Made by a program: the position numbers and the translations under genes. A DNA stretch of 64,000 bases, taken from Pseudomonas ceruminis (GTDB lineage Bacteria; Pseudomonadota; Gammaproteobacteria; Pseudomonadales; Pseudomonadaceae). Under the pieces are notes generated by a model, which saw only the letters and a list, made by a program, of their open reading frames with translations, was not told the origin of the DNA and did no database searches. The first letter of the stretch is position 1; every line of letters starts with the position of its first letter. This document shows, piece by piece, positions 50,888 through 60,707 of this stretch. The DNA lies in assembly GCF_021602025.1 (NCBI RefSeq), contig NZ_BQHW01000002.1, forward strand, positions 310,001-374,000. Reading direction: 5' to 3'.

Positions 50888-53800
50888 ATGGACAATCCCT
50901 GGCATCGCACCCTTGCCTTCGTTCAGCGCCTGGCTCAGCGTTGGCCTGCACCGCGGCACGCGTTCACCTACGAAAGCCTGCTGCGCTCAGAGCTCTACAG
51001 CGCCGAACAACTGGCCGATCACGGCAGTTGGCTGGCCAGCCAGCACCGTCTGAGCCAGCTGCCGGCCGACGATTCGCTGCTTGAGCGGCTGGCCGATAAC
51101 GAACGCATGCTCAGCACCAGTTGCGCCGCCCTCGCCGGTGCCCTGCCCGGCTCGCGCCCGGCGCTGCCTGCCGCGCAATGGCTGCTCGACAACTTCTATT
51201 TGGTCGAGTCGCATATCCGCATCGCCAAGCGCCATTTGCCCACAGGCTACAGCCTGCAACTGCCACGGCTGGACACCGGTGCGTCCAGTGGCCTGCCACG
51301 GGTTTACGATATCGCGCTGGAAACTATCTGCCACGGTGATGGCCGGGTCGACGCCAAAAGCCTGAGCCAGCTGGTCGAAGCCTATCAGCAAACCGCCACG
51401 CTCACCCTCGGCGAGCTCTGGGCGATACCGATCATGCTACGCCTGGCGCTGATCGAGAACCTGCGCCGGGTGGCGGCCCGGGTGATGGCCAACTGGGCAG
51501 ACCGCGACCTGGCCAATGGCTGGGCCGATACCCTCATCGAAACCGCCGAGCACGATGCCAAGAGCGTGGTACTGGTGGTGGCCGACATGGCCCGCTCCGA
51601 ACCGCCCATGAACGCAGCGTTCGTGGCTGAGCTGGCCAGGCGCCTGCAAGGCCACAGCACCACCCTGACTCAGCCGCTGGCCTGGATCGAGCAGATGCTC
51701 AGCGAGTCGGCACTGAGCATCGAGCGCAATGTGCAGCTCGATGCGCAGCAACAGGCGATCGACCAGGTGTCCATCAGCAACAGCATCGGCAGTCTGCGCC
51801 TGCTGTCGAGCATTGACTGGCGGCTGTTCGTCGAGCACCTGAGCCATGTCGAGCACGAACTGGCCCAGGACCCGGCAGCGGTGTACCCGGCCATGGACTT
51901 CGCCAGCCGCGACCATTACCGCCACATCGTCGAACGCCTGGCGAGGCACAGCGCATTCAGCGAAGAACAGGTGGCACGCCAGGCAGTTCAGCTTGCCCAA
52001 GCCGCAGGTGCCGGGACCGACGAGCAAGCCCGGCACGTCGGCTTTTACCTGACAGGTAGCGGCCTGCACCTGCTCGAAAAGCAACTGGCGGCACGGGTCA
52101 GCCTTGCCGAGCGCTGGCAGCGTCTGTTGCACCGTGCCCCGCTGGCGTTCTACCTGGTGCCTTCTGCGCTGCTGTCGTGCGTGCTGGCCTGGGGCTTCAT
52201 CGCCGGCATGGCCGCCGAAGGCTGGGCGATGTGGATTCTGGCCCTGATGGCCCTGCCGGTGGTACTGACCACCAGCCGCCTGGCCATTGGCCTGGTGAAC
52301 TGGCTGGTAACCCTGACCGTGCAACCGTCGTTCCTGCCACGCCTGGACTACGCCGCCGGGATACCTGCCAGCGCCAGAACCTTGGTCGTGGTGCCCTGCA
52401 TGCTGAGCACCCGCAGCGATGTGGAGGCGCTGGTCGAAGGGCTTGAGGTGCGCTTTCTGGCCAATCAGGATGCGCACCTGCACTTCGCCCTGCTGAGTGA
52501 CTTCGTCGATGCCGCGCAACAAACCTGCGGCGAAGACATCCCCCTGCTCGACCTCGCCAGCGATGGCATCCGCGCCTTGAACGCCAAGTATCCAAGCGCC
52601 GACTGCGAACGCTTCTTTGTGTTGCATCGCCCCCGCGTGTGGAACGCCACCGAGCGATGCTGGATGGGCCGCGAACGCAAGCGCGGCAAGCTTGCCGAGC
52701 TCAATGCCTTGCTGCGCGGGCGCGGTGCCGAGTGCTTCCTGCGGATCGTCGGCGACCTGCGCAAGCTGGGCCGCGTGCGCTATGTGATTACCTTGGACAC
52801 CGATACCCAGTTGCCACGCGATGTGGCGCAAAAATTCGTCGGCACCTTGCAGCATCCGCTGAACCGGGCACGCTTCGACGCACATACCGGCCGGATCCGC
52901 TCAGGCTACGCGATCCTGCAGCCGCGGGTTGGCATCAGCCTACCCACGGGCACACGCTCGGCCTACGCCCGCCTGTTCACCAGCGATGCGGGTATCGACC
53001 CCTACACACAGGCCGTTTCCGACGTCTATCAGGACCTGTTCCTCAGCGGGTCGTTCATTGGCAAAGGCATCTACGCAGTGGACGCGTTCGAGCGCGCACT
53101 GGATGGCCGCTTTGCCGATAACCGGGTGCTCAGCCATGACCTGATCGAAGGCTGCTACGCCCACTCCGGCCTGCTCAGCGACGTGCAACTGTTCGAAGGG
53201 TACCCGGCACGCTACAGCGCCGACGCCAAGCGCCGTCACCGCTGGATACGCGGTGACTGGCAACTGCTGCCGTGGCTTGTGCCGCGCCTGGGGAGGCCTC
53301 CGCAGGGCGATACCCATAGCCCGCTGAGCGCGCTGTCGCGCTGGAAAATCTTCGACAACCTGCGCCGCAGCCTGGAGCCGGCAGCGCTGCTGTGCACCCT
53401 GTTGTGGGGCTGGCTGGCCAGCGCCTCGGCGCCTTACTGGACCCTCGCTTTGCTGGGGCTGTTGTTGGCCCGACCGCTGCTCGACACGCTGCTGCAATTG
53501 CTGCACAAGACGGCCGAGGTCGCCCTGGGCGAACACCTGAGGGCTTCACTGCGCACCTCGGGCATCTACTTCTTGCGGGCCGGGCTGTCACTGGCCTGGT
53601 TGCCGTTCGAGACCCGCTACAGCCTGGACGCCATCGCCAGGACCCTGTGGCGCCTGGCCGTAAGCAAACGTCGGCTGTTGCAGTGGAACCCCTCACAAGC
53701 CGAGGAACGGACCAGCGCCGATACTCTTCAGGCAGTGTATACCGAGCAATGGATACAACCGGCCCTGGCCCTCAGCCTGGCGGCCCTGCTGCTGATGCGC

Positions 53801-56800
53801 CCGGCTGCGCTGCTGGTGGCCGCGCCGATCCTCATCCTCTGGCTGCTCGGCCCGGCGCTGGCGTGGTGGCTCAGCAGCCCGCGCGCTGGCAGTGGGTTCA
53901 CACCGCTACCGGAGGATTTACGCTTTCTGCACAGGCTGGCCCGGCGTAACTGGGCGTTTTTCGACCACCATGTCGGGCCCGCCGACAACTGGCTGCCCCC
54001 GGACAACCTGCAGGAGCCGCCGTTCGCCAATATCGCGCACCGCACCTCGCCAACCAATATCGGTATGGCCGTGCTCGCACACCTGGCGGCCTATGATTTC
54101 GGCTACCTGTCGAGCGGTCGGCTGCTTGAGCGTCTGGCGCGGATGTTCGACACCCTGGATCACCTGGAGCGCTACAAGGGCCACTTCTACAACTGGTACG
54201 ACACCCAGGCACTCAAACCGCTGCCACCGCTGTACGTGTCTGCGGTGGACAGCGGCAACCTGGCCGCCCTGCTGCTCACACTCAGGCCAGGGCTGCTGGC
54301 GTTGGCCGATGTGCCGGTGCCGGCCCACCGGCTGACCCAGGGTCTGCTGGACACCTTTGATATCCTGCGCGAAGCGTTTACCAACGCAGGGCGCGATAGT
54401 CGCGATGTCCAAGCCCTGCAGCAACAGGTGCTGCAAGCCCATGAGCACCCCGACCAGCCGCTGCCCCGGTTGCTCACAGTGCTTGCCGAACGGTTGCAGG
54501 ACTTGATCGACCAGTGCGCACCTGAACCCGCCGACGCCTTACAGGGCGACGATTGCCTGTTCTGGCTGCATGCGCTGCGAGGCCAGTGCGAGGACCTGGG
54601 CAGCGAGCTGCAAGGGTTGCAACTGCCGCCGGACAGTGAGGTGGCAGTACCGGCAGCGTCAAGCTGGCGACAACTGGCACAGCTGCAGCCCGGCCAGTGG
54701 CCACCGGCCGAACGCGCAGCAGTCACTGCCGTACGCGCCCTGGCCTGCCAGCGCATCGCCCAGGCGCAGAGCCTGGCATTGCGCCTTGCAGCCTTGGCCA
54801 GCATGGACTTCACCTTCCTCTACGACAGCCAACGCGACCTGTTCGCCATCGGCTACAACGTCGATGAACACCGCCTGGACACGTCGTTCTACGACTTGCT
54901 GGCCTCAGAGATGCGCCTGACCAATTTCGTGGTCATCGCCCAAGGCCAGGTGCCCCAGGCCAGCTGGTTCGCCCTGGGCCGGCTGCTGACCAGCAATGCC
55001 GGTGTGCCGGTGCTGCTGTCCTGGTCCGGATCGATGTTCGAGTACCTGATGCCCCTGCTGGTCATGCCCAGCTACGAAGGCACCTTGCTTGACCAGACCT
55101 GCCAGGCCGCGGTCAACCGGCAGATCGAGCACGGCAACCTGCTGGGTATCCCCTGGGGCGTCTCCGAATCGGCATACAACGCGCTGGACACCCACTTCAA
55201 CTACCAGTACCGCGCCTTTGGCGTGCCCGGCCTGGGCCTCAAGCGCGGTCTGGGCGAGGAGCGCGTGGTAGCCCCTTACGCCAGCACACTCGCCTTGCTG
55301 GTGGCGCCGAACGCAGCCTGCCACAACTTGCAGCGCCTCGCCCGCCTCGGGCTGGCTGGGCGCTATGGGCTGTATGAGGCCGTGGATTACAGCGAAGCTC
55401 GGCTCCCACCTGGGCAGCACAAGGTGGTAATCCGCTCGTTCATGGCGCACCACCAGGGCATGAGCTTTCTGGCCCTCACCGCCTTGCTGCTGGACAAGCC
55501 CATGCAACGGCGCTTCGCCTCGGACCCGCAGTTCCAGGCCAGCATGCTGCTGCTCCAGGAACGTGTGCCGAAAACCGCTGCACCGTATCTGCACACCCTG
55601 CAGGCGCCGGCCCTGGAGGGCACCGGTCGCGCAGGGGAAACACGGCTGCGCGTGTTCAGCGAACCCAACCGCCGCCACCCCGCCGTGCAACTGCTCTCCA
55701 ATGGCCGCTACCACGTCATGCTCAACCACGTTGGCAGCGGCTACAGCCAGCGCAACGACTTGGCCGTCACCCGCTGGCGCGAAGACCCCACGCACGACGA
55801 GCTGGGCAACTTCTGCTACCTGCGCGACGTCGCCAGCGGTGCGTACTGGTCCACGACCTATCAACCCACCCGGCACCGCAGCCAACACCAGGAAGCGATC
55901 TTCAGCGATGGCCGAGCCGAGTTTCGCGTGCGCGAGCGTGGCTTTGACTGCCATAGCGAAATAGCCGTGTCCCCCGAGGACGACATCGAACTGCGGCGCC
56001 TGCACCTCACCCACCATGGCGAGGAGCAGCGCACTCTGGAGCTGACCAGCTACGCCGAAGTGGTCCTGGCACCGGCCCTGAGCGATGCGCTGCACCCGGC
56101 ATTCAGCAAGCTGTTCGTGCAGACCGAGCTGATCCGCCCGCTGCAAGCCATCCTCTGCACCCGCCGACCCCGCTCGCTGCAGGATGCCGTGCCTTGGATG
56201 TGCCATGTACTGGCGGTGCATGGCGCCGATATCGAGGCCATCTCCTATGAAACCGACCGGGCCCGCTTCATCGGGCGCAACCGCACCCTGGCGGCCCCGG
56301 CAGCGCTGGACCGGGAAACCGAAGCGCTGTCCGGCACCGCCGGGGCGGTACTCGACCCGATCGTGGCGATCCGCTGCCGCATCGTCCTGGCGCCGGGCCA
56401 GACCGCCACGGTTGACCTGGTCAGCGGCGTGGCCGACAGCCGCGAAGCGTGCCTGCAACTGATCGCCAAATACCGCGACCGGCACTTGGCCGACCGTGTG
56501 TTCGACCTGGCCTGGCCGCACAGCCAGGTGCTGTTGCGCCAGCTCAACGGCTCGCTCAGTGATGCCCGGCTGTTCGAGCAGATGGCCGCCTCGGTCATCT
56601 ACCCCAACGCCGCCCTGCGTGCCAGCGCCAACCTGCTGGCCAGCAACCGCCGCAGCCAGTCCGGCCTGTGGGGCCAGGGCCTGTCTGGGGACTTGCCCAT
56701 CGTGCTGGTGCAGATCGGTGACCCGGCCAACATCCAGCTGGTCAAGCAACTGGTGCTGGCCCATGCCTACTGGCGGCAGAAAGGCCTGGTGCTCGACCTG

Positions 56801-59524
56801 GTGATCTGGAACGAAGACCAGGCCGGTTACCGCCAGCAGTTGCAGGAGCTGATCATGGGCATCGTCACCTCCGGCAGCGAAGCCGCCCTGCTCGATCGCC
56901 CCGGCGGGATCTTCGTGCGCCCTGCGCAGCAGCTGTGCGAAGAAGACCGTTGCCTGACCCTTTCCGTGGCCCGCCTTGTGCTCAGCGACAGCCGCGGTAC
57001 CCTGGCCGAGCAGTTGCATCATCGCCGCCCGCCAGCCTCGCCGGCGGCCTTCGAGCCCACGCCCGCGATGGCGCGGGTGCAAGCCGACAACCCAGCGGTG
57101 ACGGCACCACCTGCCCTGAGGCTTGCCAACCCGTATGGCGGGTTCAGCGCCGATGGCCGCGAGTACATCATCGGCCATACCCCTGGCAAACCACCACCGG
57201 CGCCCTGGGTCAACATCCTGGCCAATGCACGGTTCGGCAGCGTGGTGTCCGAAACCGGCAGTGCCTATACCTGGCACGAAAACGCCCACGAGTACCGTTT
57301 GACGCCCTGGCATAACGACCCGGTCATCGACCCCAGCGGCGAGGCCTTTTACCTGCGTGACGAGGACAGCGGGCAGTACTGGTCGCCGACCCCGCAGCCA
57401 TGCCCCGGCCCCGGCCGCTACCGCACACGTCATGGGTTCGGCTACAGCGTGTTCGAGTATGCCGAGGACGAGCTGTGCAGCGAATTGTGGGTACATGTGG
57501 CGTTGGATGCACCGGTCAAGTTCAACCGGCTCAAGCTGCACAACCGTTCGGCCCGTGCGCGCCGGTTGAGTGTGACCTGCTTCGTCGAGTGGGTGCTGGG
57601 CGACCTGCGCAGCAAGGCGGCCATGCACGTGGTCAGCGAGACTGACCCGGTCAGCGGCGCGCTGTTTGCCCGCAACAGCTACAGCCTGGAGTTTTCCGGG
57701 TATGTGGCCTTTGTCGACTGCGACTTGCCGGTGCAGGGCATCACCTGTGACCGCAGCGAGTTCCTCGGCCGCAACGGCACCTGCCAGGCGCCGGCCGGGT
57801 TGCGCCAGGCGCGCCTGTCCGGGCGTACCGGCGCGGGGCTCGACCCCTGCGCAGCGCTGCAGGTCAGCCTGCTGCTGCAGCCTGGCGAACGGGGCGAGGT
57901 GGTGTTCCGCCTCGGCGCCGAACAGGGCGCCAAGGCCGCCAGCCGCTGCGTGCAACACTACCGCGGGCTGCGCGCGGCCATGGAAGAGTTCGACAAAGTG
58001 CGCGCCTACTGGCGCAAGACCCTGGACACGGTGCAGATCGAAACCCCTGAACCGGCGCTGGATGTGCTGGCCAACGGCTGGTTGCTGTACCAGGTGATGG
58101 CCTGCCGATTCCTCGCGCGCAGCGGCTTCTACCAGTCCGGGGGGGCGATTGGCTATCGGGACCAATTGCAGGACAGCATGGCGATGGTCCACGCCGCGCC
58201 GGCGCTGGTACGCCAGCACCTGCTGACCTGTGCCGCCCACCAGTATCCCGAGGGTGACGTGCAGCACTGGTGGCACCCCCCTCTGCTGCGCGGCGTACGC
58301 ACCCGCTGCTCGGACGACCTGCTATGGCTGCCGCTGGCCACCAGCCGTTATGTGGCGATCACTGGTGACTACAGCGTGCTGGACGAACCCGCAGGCTACC
58401 TCGAGGGCCGTGCGCTCAATGCCGGTGAAGAGTCCTATTACGACTTGCCCGCCCATTCCCCGTTGGTCGAGACCTTGTACCAGCATTGCCGGCGCGCGCT
58501 GGGCCATGCCCTGCAATGCGGCGAGCACGGCCTGCCCTTGATGGGCAGCGGTGACTGGAACGACGGCATGAACCGGGTCGGTGAACAGGGCCGCGGCGAA
58601 AGCGTATGGCTGGGCTTCTTCGGCCACGAGGTGTTACGCGCATTTGCCAGCGTTGCCCTGCGCCACGGCGACGGCGCTTTCGCCGTACAGTGCACGCGCC
58701 AGGCTGGCGCCCTGGCCGAACACCTTGAGCAGCATGCCTGGGACGGCGGCTGGTACCGTCGCGCCTGGTTCGATGATGGGCAACTGCTGGGATCGGCGAG
58801 CAACCAGGAGTGCCGCATCGACTCCCTGGCGCAGAGCTGGGCGGTGCTGTCCGGGGTTGCTTCGCCGGAACGTGCGCGTACTGCGATGGCCGCGCTGGAC
58901 CAGTACCTGGTGCGCCGCGATATCGGCATCGTCAAGCTGCTCGAGCCGCCCTTCGACCAGGGCAGCCTCGACCCCGGCTACATCAAGGGGTACCTGCCCG
59001 GCGTACGCGAGAACGGCGGGCAATATACCCACGCGGCAATCTGGGCTGGCATGGCCTACGCCCAGCTGGGGGACGCCGAAAAGGCCTGGGCGCTGCTGCG
59101 CATGATCAACCCGGTGCGCCAAGGGTGCAGCGCGCTGATCGACACCTACAAGATCGAGCCATACGTCATGGCCGCCGACGTCTATGCGCTGGCCCCCCAT
59201 GCAGGCCGGGGTGGCTGGAGCTGGTACACCGGTTCGGCAGGCTGGATGTACCGGTTGATCATCGAAAGCCTGCTGGGCCTGCACCGCAGTGGTGACACCC
59301 TGCGTATCCAGCCGCTGCTGCCCAGGGGCTGGCCGGGGTATACCGTGCATTACCGTTTTGGTAACACCCCGTACCGCATCGAAGTGCATAACAGCGCCGA
59401 CACCGCGCTGACCCTGACACTGGACGGCCATCTGCTTACCCAGCCCACACTGCCATTGACGGATGACGGCACACTGCACCGGGTAATTGCCCAATGCCAG
59501 CCCTCCCCCTTGCCCATGGACTGA
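50888..59524 (+). CDS. Cyclic beta-1,2-glucan synthase-like giant glycosyltransferase (NdvB/ChvB/Cgs family)
   Basis: A 2878-residue inner-membrane protein, the length of Brucella Cgs and Agrobacterium ChvB. Domains in order: an N-terminal helical region; membrane helices near 420-470; a GT84 transferase region (VVPCMLSTRSDVEALVEG near 500; ITLDTDTQLPRDVAQKFVGT near 633; HRWIRGDWQLLPWL near 780); further membrane helices near 835-870 and 955-1000; a glycoamylase-like domain (about 1030-1600); and two GH94-type segments (near 1600-2060 and 2078 onward). The catalytic SGDWNDGMNRVG is near 2553. It would build, measure and cyclise periplasmic glucan for osmotic adaptation. ATG 50888 has no good ribosome site; an in-frame TTG at 50804 is possible. 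No ChvA/NdvA exporter is adjacent. Confidence 0.88.
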   Translation: MDNPWHRTLAFVQRLAQRWPAPRHAFTYESLLRSELYSAEQLADHGSWLASQHRLSQLPADDSLLERLADNERMLSTSCAALAGALPGSRPALPAAQWLLDNFYLVESHIRIAKRHLPTGYSLQLPRLDTGASSGLPRVYDIALETICHGDGRVDAKSLSQLVEAYQQTATLTLGELWAIPIMLRLALIENLRRVAARVMANWADRDLANGWADTLIETAEHDAKSVVLVVADMARSEPPMNAAFVAELARRLQGHSTTLTQPLAWIEQMLSESALSIERNVQLDAQQQAIDQVSISNSIGSLRLLSSIDWRLFVEHLSHVEHELAQDPAAVYPAMDFASRDHYRHIVERLARHSAFSEEQVARQAVQLAQAAGAGTDEQARHVGFYLTGSGLHLLEKQLAARVSLAERWQRLLHRAPLAFYLVPSALLSCVLAWGFIAGMAAEGWAMWILALMALPVVLTTSRLAIGLVNWLVTLTVQPSFLPRLDYAAGIPASARTLVVVPCMLSTRSDVEALVEGLEVRFLANQDAHLHFALLSDFVDAAQQTCGEDIPLLDLASDGIRALNAKYPSADCERFFVLHRPRVWNATERCWMGRERKRGKLAELNALLRGRGAECFLRIVGDLRKLGRVRYVITLDTDTQLPRDVAQKFVGTLQHPLNRARFDAHTGRIRSGYAILQPRVGISLPTGTRSAYARLFTSDAGIDPYTQAVSDVYQDLFLSGSFIGKGIYAVDAFERALDGRFADNRVLSHDLIEGCYAHSGLLSDVQLFEGYPARYSADAKRRHRWIRGDWQLLPWLVPRLGRPPQGDTHSPLSALSRWKIFDNLRRSLEPAALLCTLLWGWLASASAPYWTLALLGLLLARPLLDTLLQLLHKTAEVALGEHLRASLRTSGIYFLRAGLSLAWLPFETRYSLDAIARTLWRLAVSKRRLLQWNPSQAEERTSADTLQAVYTEQWIQPALALSLAALLLMRPAALLVAAPILILWLLGPALAWWLSSPRAGSGFTPLPEDLRFLHRLARRNWAFFDHHVGPADNWLPPDNLQEPPFANIAHRTSPTNIGMAVLAHLAAYDFGYLSSGRLLERLARMFDTLDHLERYKGHFYNWYDTQALKPLPPLYVSAVDSGNLAALLLTLRPGLLALADVPVPAHRLTQGLLDTFDILREAFTNAGRDSRDVQALQQQVLQAHEHPDQPLPRLLTVLAERLQDLIDQCAPEPADALQGDDCLFWLHALRGQCEDLGSELQGLQLPPDSEVAVPAASSWRQLAQLQPGQWPPAERAAVTAVRALACQRIAQAQSLALRLAALASMDFTFLYDSQRDLFAIGYNVDEHRLDTSFYDLLASEMRLTNFVVIAQGQVPQASWFALGRLLTSNAGVPVLLSWSGSMFEYLMPLLVMPSYEGTLLDQTCQAAVNRQIEHGNLLGIPWGVSESAYNALDTHFNYQYRAFGVPGLGLKRGLGEERVVAPYASTLALLVAPNAACHNLQRLARLGLAGRYGLYEAVDYSEARLPPGQHKVVIRSFMAHHQGMSFLALTALLLDKPMQRRFASDPQFQASMLLLQERVPKTAAPYLHTLQAPALEGTGRAGETRLRVFSEPNRRHPAVQLLSNGRYHVMLNHVGSGYSQRNDLAVTRWREDPTHDELGNFCYLRDVASGAYWSTTYQPTRHRSQHQEAIFSDGRAEFRVRERGFDCHSEIAVSPEDDIELRRLHLTHHGEEQRTLELTSYAEVVLAPALSDALHPAFSKLFVQTELIRPLQAILCTRRPRSLQDAVPWMCHVLAVHGADIEAISYETDRARFIGRNRTLAAPAALDRETEALSGTAGAVLDPIVAIRCRIVLAPGQTATVDLVSGVADSREACLQLIAKYRDRHLADRVFDLAWPHSQVLLRQLNGSLSDARLFEQMAASVIYPNAALRASANLLASNRRSQSGLWGQGLSGDLPIVLVQIGDPANIQLVKQLVLAHAYWRQKGLVLDLVIWNEDQAGYRQQLQELIMGIVTSGSEAALLDRPGGIFVRPAQQLCEEDRCLTLSVARLVLSDSRGTLAEQLHHRRPPASPAAFEPTPAMARVQADNPAVTAPPALRLANPYGGFSADGREYIIGHTPGKPPPAPWVNILANARFGSVVSETGSAYTWHENAHEYRLTPWHNDPVIDPSGEAFYLRDEDSGQYWSPTPQPCPGPGRYRTRHGFGYSVFEYAEDELCSELWVHVALDAPVKFNRLKLHNRSARARRLSVTCFVEWVLGDLRSKAAMHVVSETDPVSGALFARNSYSLEFSGYVAFVDCDLPVQGITCDRSEFLGRNGTCQAPAGLRQARLSGRTGAGLDPCAALQVSLLLQPGERGEVVFRLGAEQGAKAASRCVQHYRGLRAAMEEFDKVRAYWRKTLDTVQIETPEPALDVLANGWLLYQVMACRFLARSGFYQSGGAIGYRDQLQDSMAMVHAAPALVRQHLLTCAAHQYPEGDVQHWWHPPLLRGVRTRCSDDLLWLPLATSRYVAITGDYSVLDEPAGYLEGRALNAGEESYYDLPAHSPLVETLYQHCRRALGHALQCGEHGLPLMGSGDWNDGMNRVGEQGRGESVWLGFFGHEVLRAFASVALRHGDGAFAVQCTRQAGALAEHLEQHAWDGGWYRRAWFDDGQLLGSASNQECRIDSLAQSWAVLSGVASPERARTAMAALDQYLVRRDIGIVKLLEPPFDQGSLDPGYIKGYLPGVRENGGQYTHAAIWAGMAYAQLGDAEKAWALLRMINPVRQGCSALIDTYKIEPYVMAADVYALAPHAGRGGWSWYTGSAGWMYRLIIESLLGLHRSGDTLRIQPLLPRGWPGYTVHYRFGNTPYRIEVHNSADTALTLTLDGHLLTQPTLPLTDDGTLHRVIAQCQPSPLPMD

Positions 59525-59578
59525 ACCGCCTGCTGGTCTACGCTTGTTGCGACAATCGCTGCCTTCCGGGTCCCGAGC

Positions 59579-60313
59579 ATGCAACCTGCCAGCAAACTCC
59601 AACAAAATCACTTGCTGGCGGCCTTGTCGGCGCAAACGCTCAGCCGCCTGGAGGCGGACCTGGAACGGGTGAGCCTGGCCTTGGGCGAGGCGATCTACGA
59701 GTCGGGTGACACCCTGCGCCATGTCTATTTCCCGACCGATGCGATCGTCTCATTGCTGTATGTGATGGAGAATGGCGCCTCGGCGGAAATCTCGGTGGTG
59801 GGCAATGAAGGGCTGGTGGGCATTGCGGTGTTCATGGGCGGCGAAAGCACACCCAGCCGTGCGATCGTGCAAAGCGCCGGGCACGCCTATCGCCTGCCCA
59901 CCCAAGCCCTGAAGGATGAGTTCAACCGCCATGGCGAGCTGATGATGCTGATGCTGCGCTACACCCAGGCGCTGATCACCCAGATGGCGCAGACCGCAGT
60001 GTGCAACCGGCACCATTCCATCGACCAGCAACTGTGTCGCTGGCTGCTGCTGTCACTGGATCGCCTGCCTGGCGACCAGCTGCGCATGACCCAGGAACTG
60101 ATCGCCAACATGCTCGGCGTGCGCCGTGAGGGTGTGACCGATGCCGCCGGCAAACTGCAGCGATTGGGAGTGATCGAGTACAGCCGCGGCCACATCAAGG
60201 TATTGGACAGGGCCCACCTGGAACAGCTCAGTTGCGAATGCTATGCGGTGGTCAAGAAAGAAACCGAGCGCCTGCTGCCCTACTTGCCGCCGGCGCGCCC
60301 TGCCCGTTCCTGA
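59579..60313 (+). CDS. Crp/Fnr-family transcriptional regulator
   Basis: A 244-residue regulator. A cyclic-nucleotide-binding fold covers about residues 20-130 (LGEAIYESGDTLRHVYFPTD; SAEISVVGNEGLVGIAVFMG). A C-terminal winged helix-turn-helix lies near 170-220 (MTQELIANMLGVRREGVTDA, then LGVIEYSRGHIKVLD). The Arg/Glu pair that binds cAMP in Crp is not evident, and no Fnr-type N-terminal Cys cluster is present, so the effector is unknown. It follows the glucan synthase gene by 54 bases and is codirectional. The ribosome site before ATG 59579 is weak. Confidence 0.87.
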   Translation: MQPASKLQQNHLLAALSAQTLSRLEADLERVSLALGEAIYESGDTLRHVYFPTDAIVSLLYVMENGASAEISVVGNEGLVGIAVFMGGESTPSRAIVQSAGHAYRLPTQALKDEFNRHGELMMLMLRYTQALITQMAQTAVCNRHHSIDQQLCRWLLLSLDRLPGDQLRMTQELIANMLGVRREGVTDAAGKLQRLGVIEYSRGHIKVLDRAHLEQLSCECYAVVKKETERLLPYLPPARPARS

Positions 60314-60322
60314 ACCCTGCGA

Positions 60323-60341
60323 GGGGCTGCCGTGCAGCCCC
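60323..60341 (+). terminator. Hairpin after the Crp/Fnr gene
   Basis: GGGGCTGC and GCAGCCCC form a perfect 8-base stem with a CGT loop, 10 bases past the stop codon. No T tract follows. It also lies 21 bases beyond the stop of the convergent small gene at 60362. Confidence 0.55.
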
Positions 60342-60361
60342 GAAACGTTGACGCCAACGCC

Positions 60362-60607
60362 TTATGGCCGCATTTTCTGCCAGGGCTGATAGCTGTACCG
60401 CTCCGCCTCAGACGCCCGCGACGGGTCGGGGTGGCCAGAGCCACGTTCGCTCTCTCTGCTCAGTGTGTCGTCTACATGATCGTCGCGGTCTTCTGCCTGG
60501 GGGCGTTGGTCTTCCTCGCTATCGTCTTCCCCGGTTGGCCAGTCTTCGTCCTCACCCGGTTTGGCGACTGGGGGCTCGATCTCTGTGAAGCTCTTGCCAG
60601 TGGTCAT
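60362..60607 (-). CDS. Small acidic, disordered protein of unknown function
   Basis: An 81-residue protein, very rich in Asp, Glu, Ser, Arg and Pro (GEDEDWPTGEDDSEEDQ, then AEDRDDHVDDTLSRESERGS), with no hydrophobic segment or Cys. Such composition suggests an intrinsically disordered, highly soluble protein. ATG 60607 has AGAGG 5 bases upstream; a GTG two codons earlier is an alternative. It converges on the Crp/Fnr gene. I do not recognise the family, but the acidic bias and ribosome site favour a real gene. Confidence 0.6.
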   Translation of the reverse strand: MTTGKSFTEIEPPVAKPGEDEDWPTGEDDSEEDQRPQAEDRDDHVDDTLSRESERGSGHPDPSRASEAERYSYQPWQKMRP

Positions 60608-60707
60608 ACGCACCTCTCAATGCCCAGAAGTCCTGAGCTCCTAGAGTGTGCGCCTTGTCCACCGCGGTAGGTTTTATATCGGACCAACTGACCTGCCCCG
60701 GCCCGGG

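Noticed and set aside
54905-58276. 1123-codon open frame on the minus strand inside the glucan synthase gene
   Set aside because: It is antisense to clear GT84/GH94 coding sequence and reads as low-complexity Gln/Gly/Ala/His/Val typical of the mirror frame in GC-rich DNA. No domain motifs are visible.
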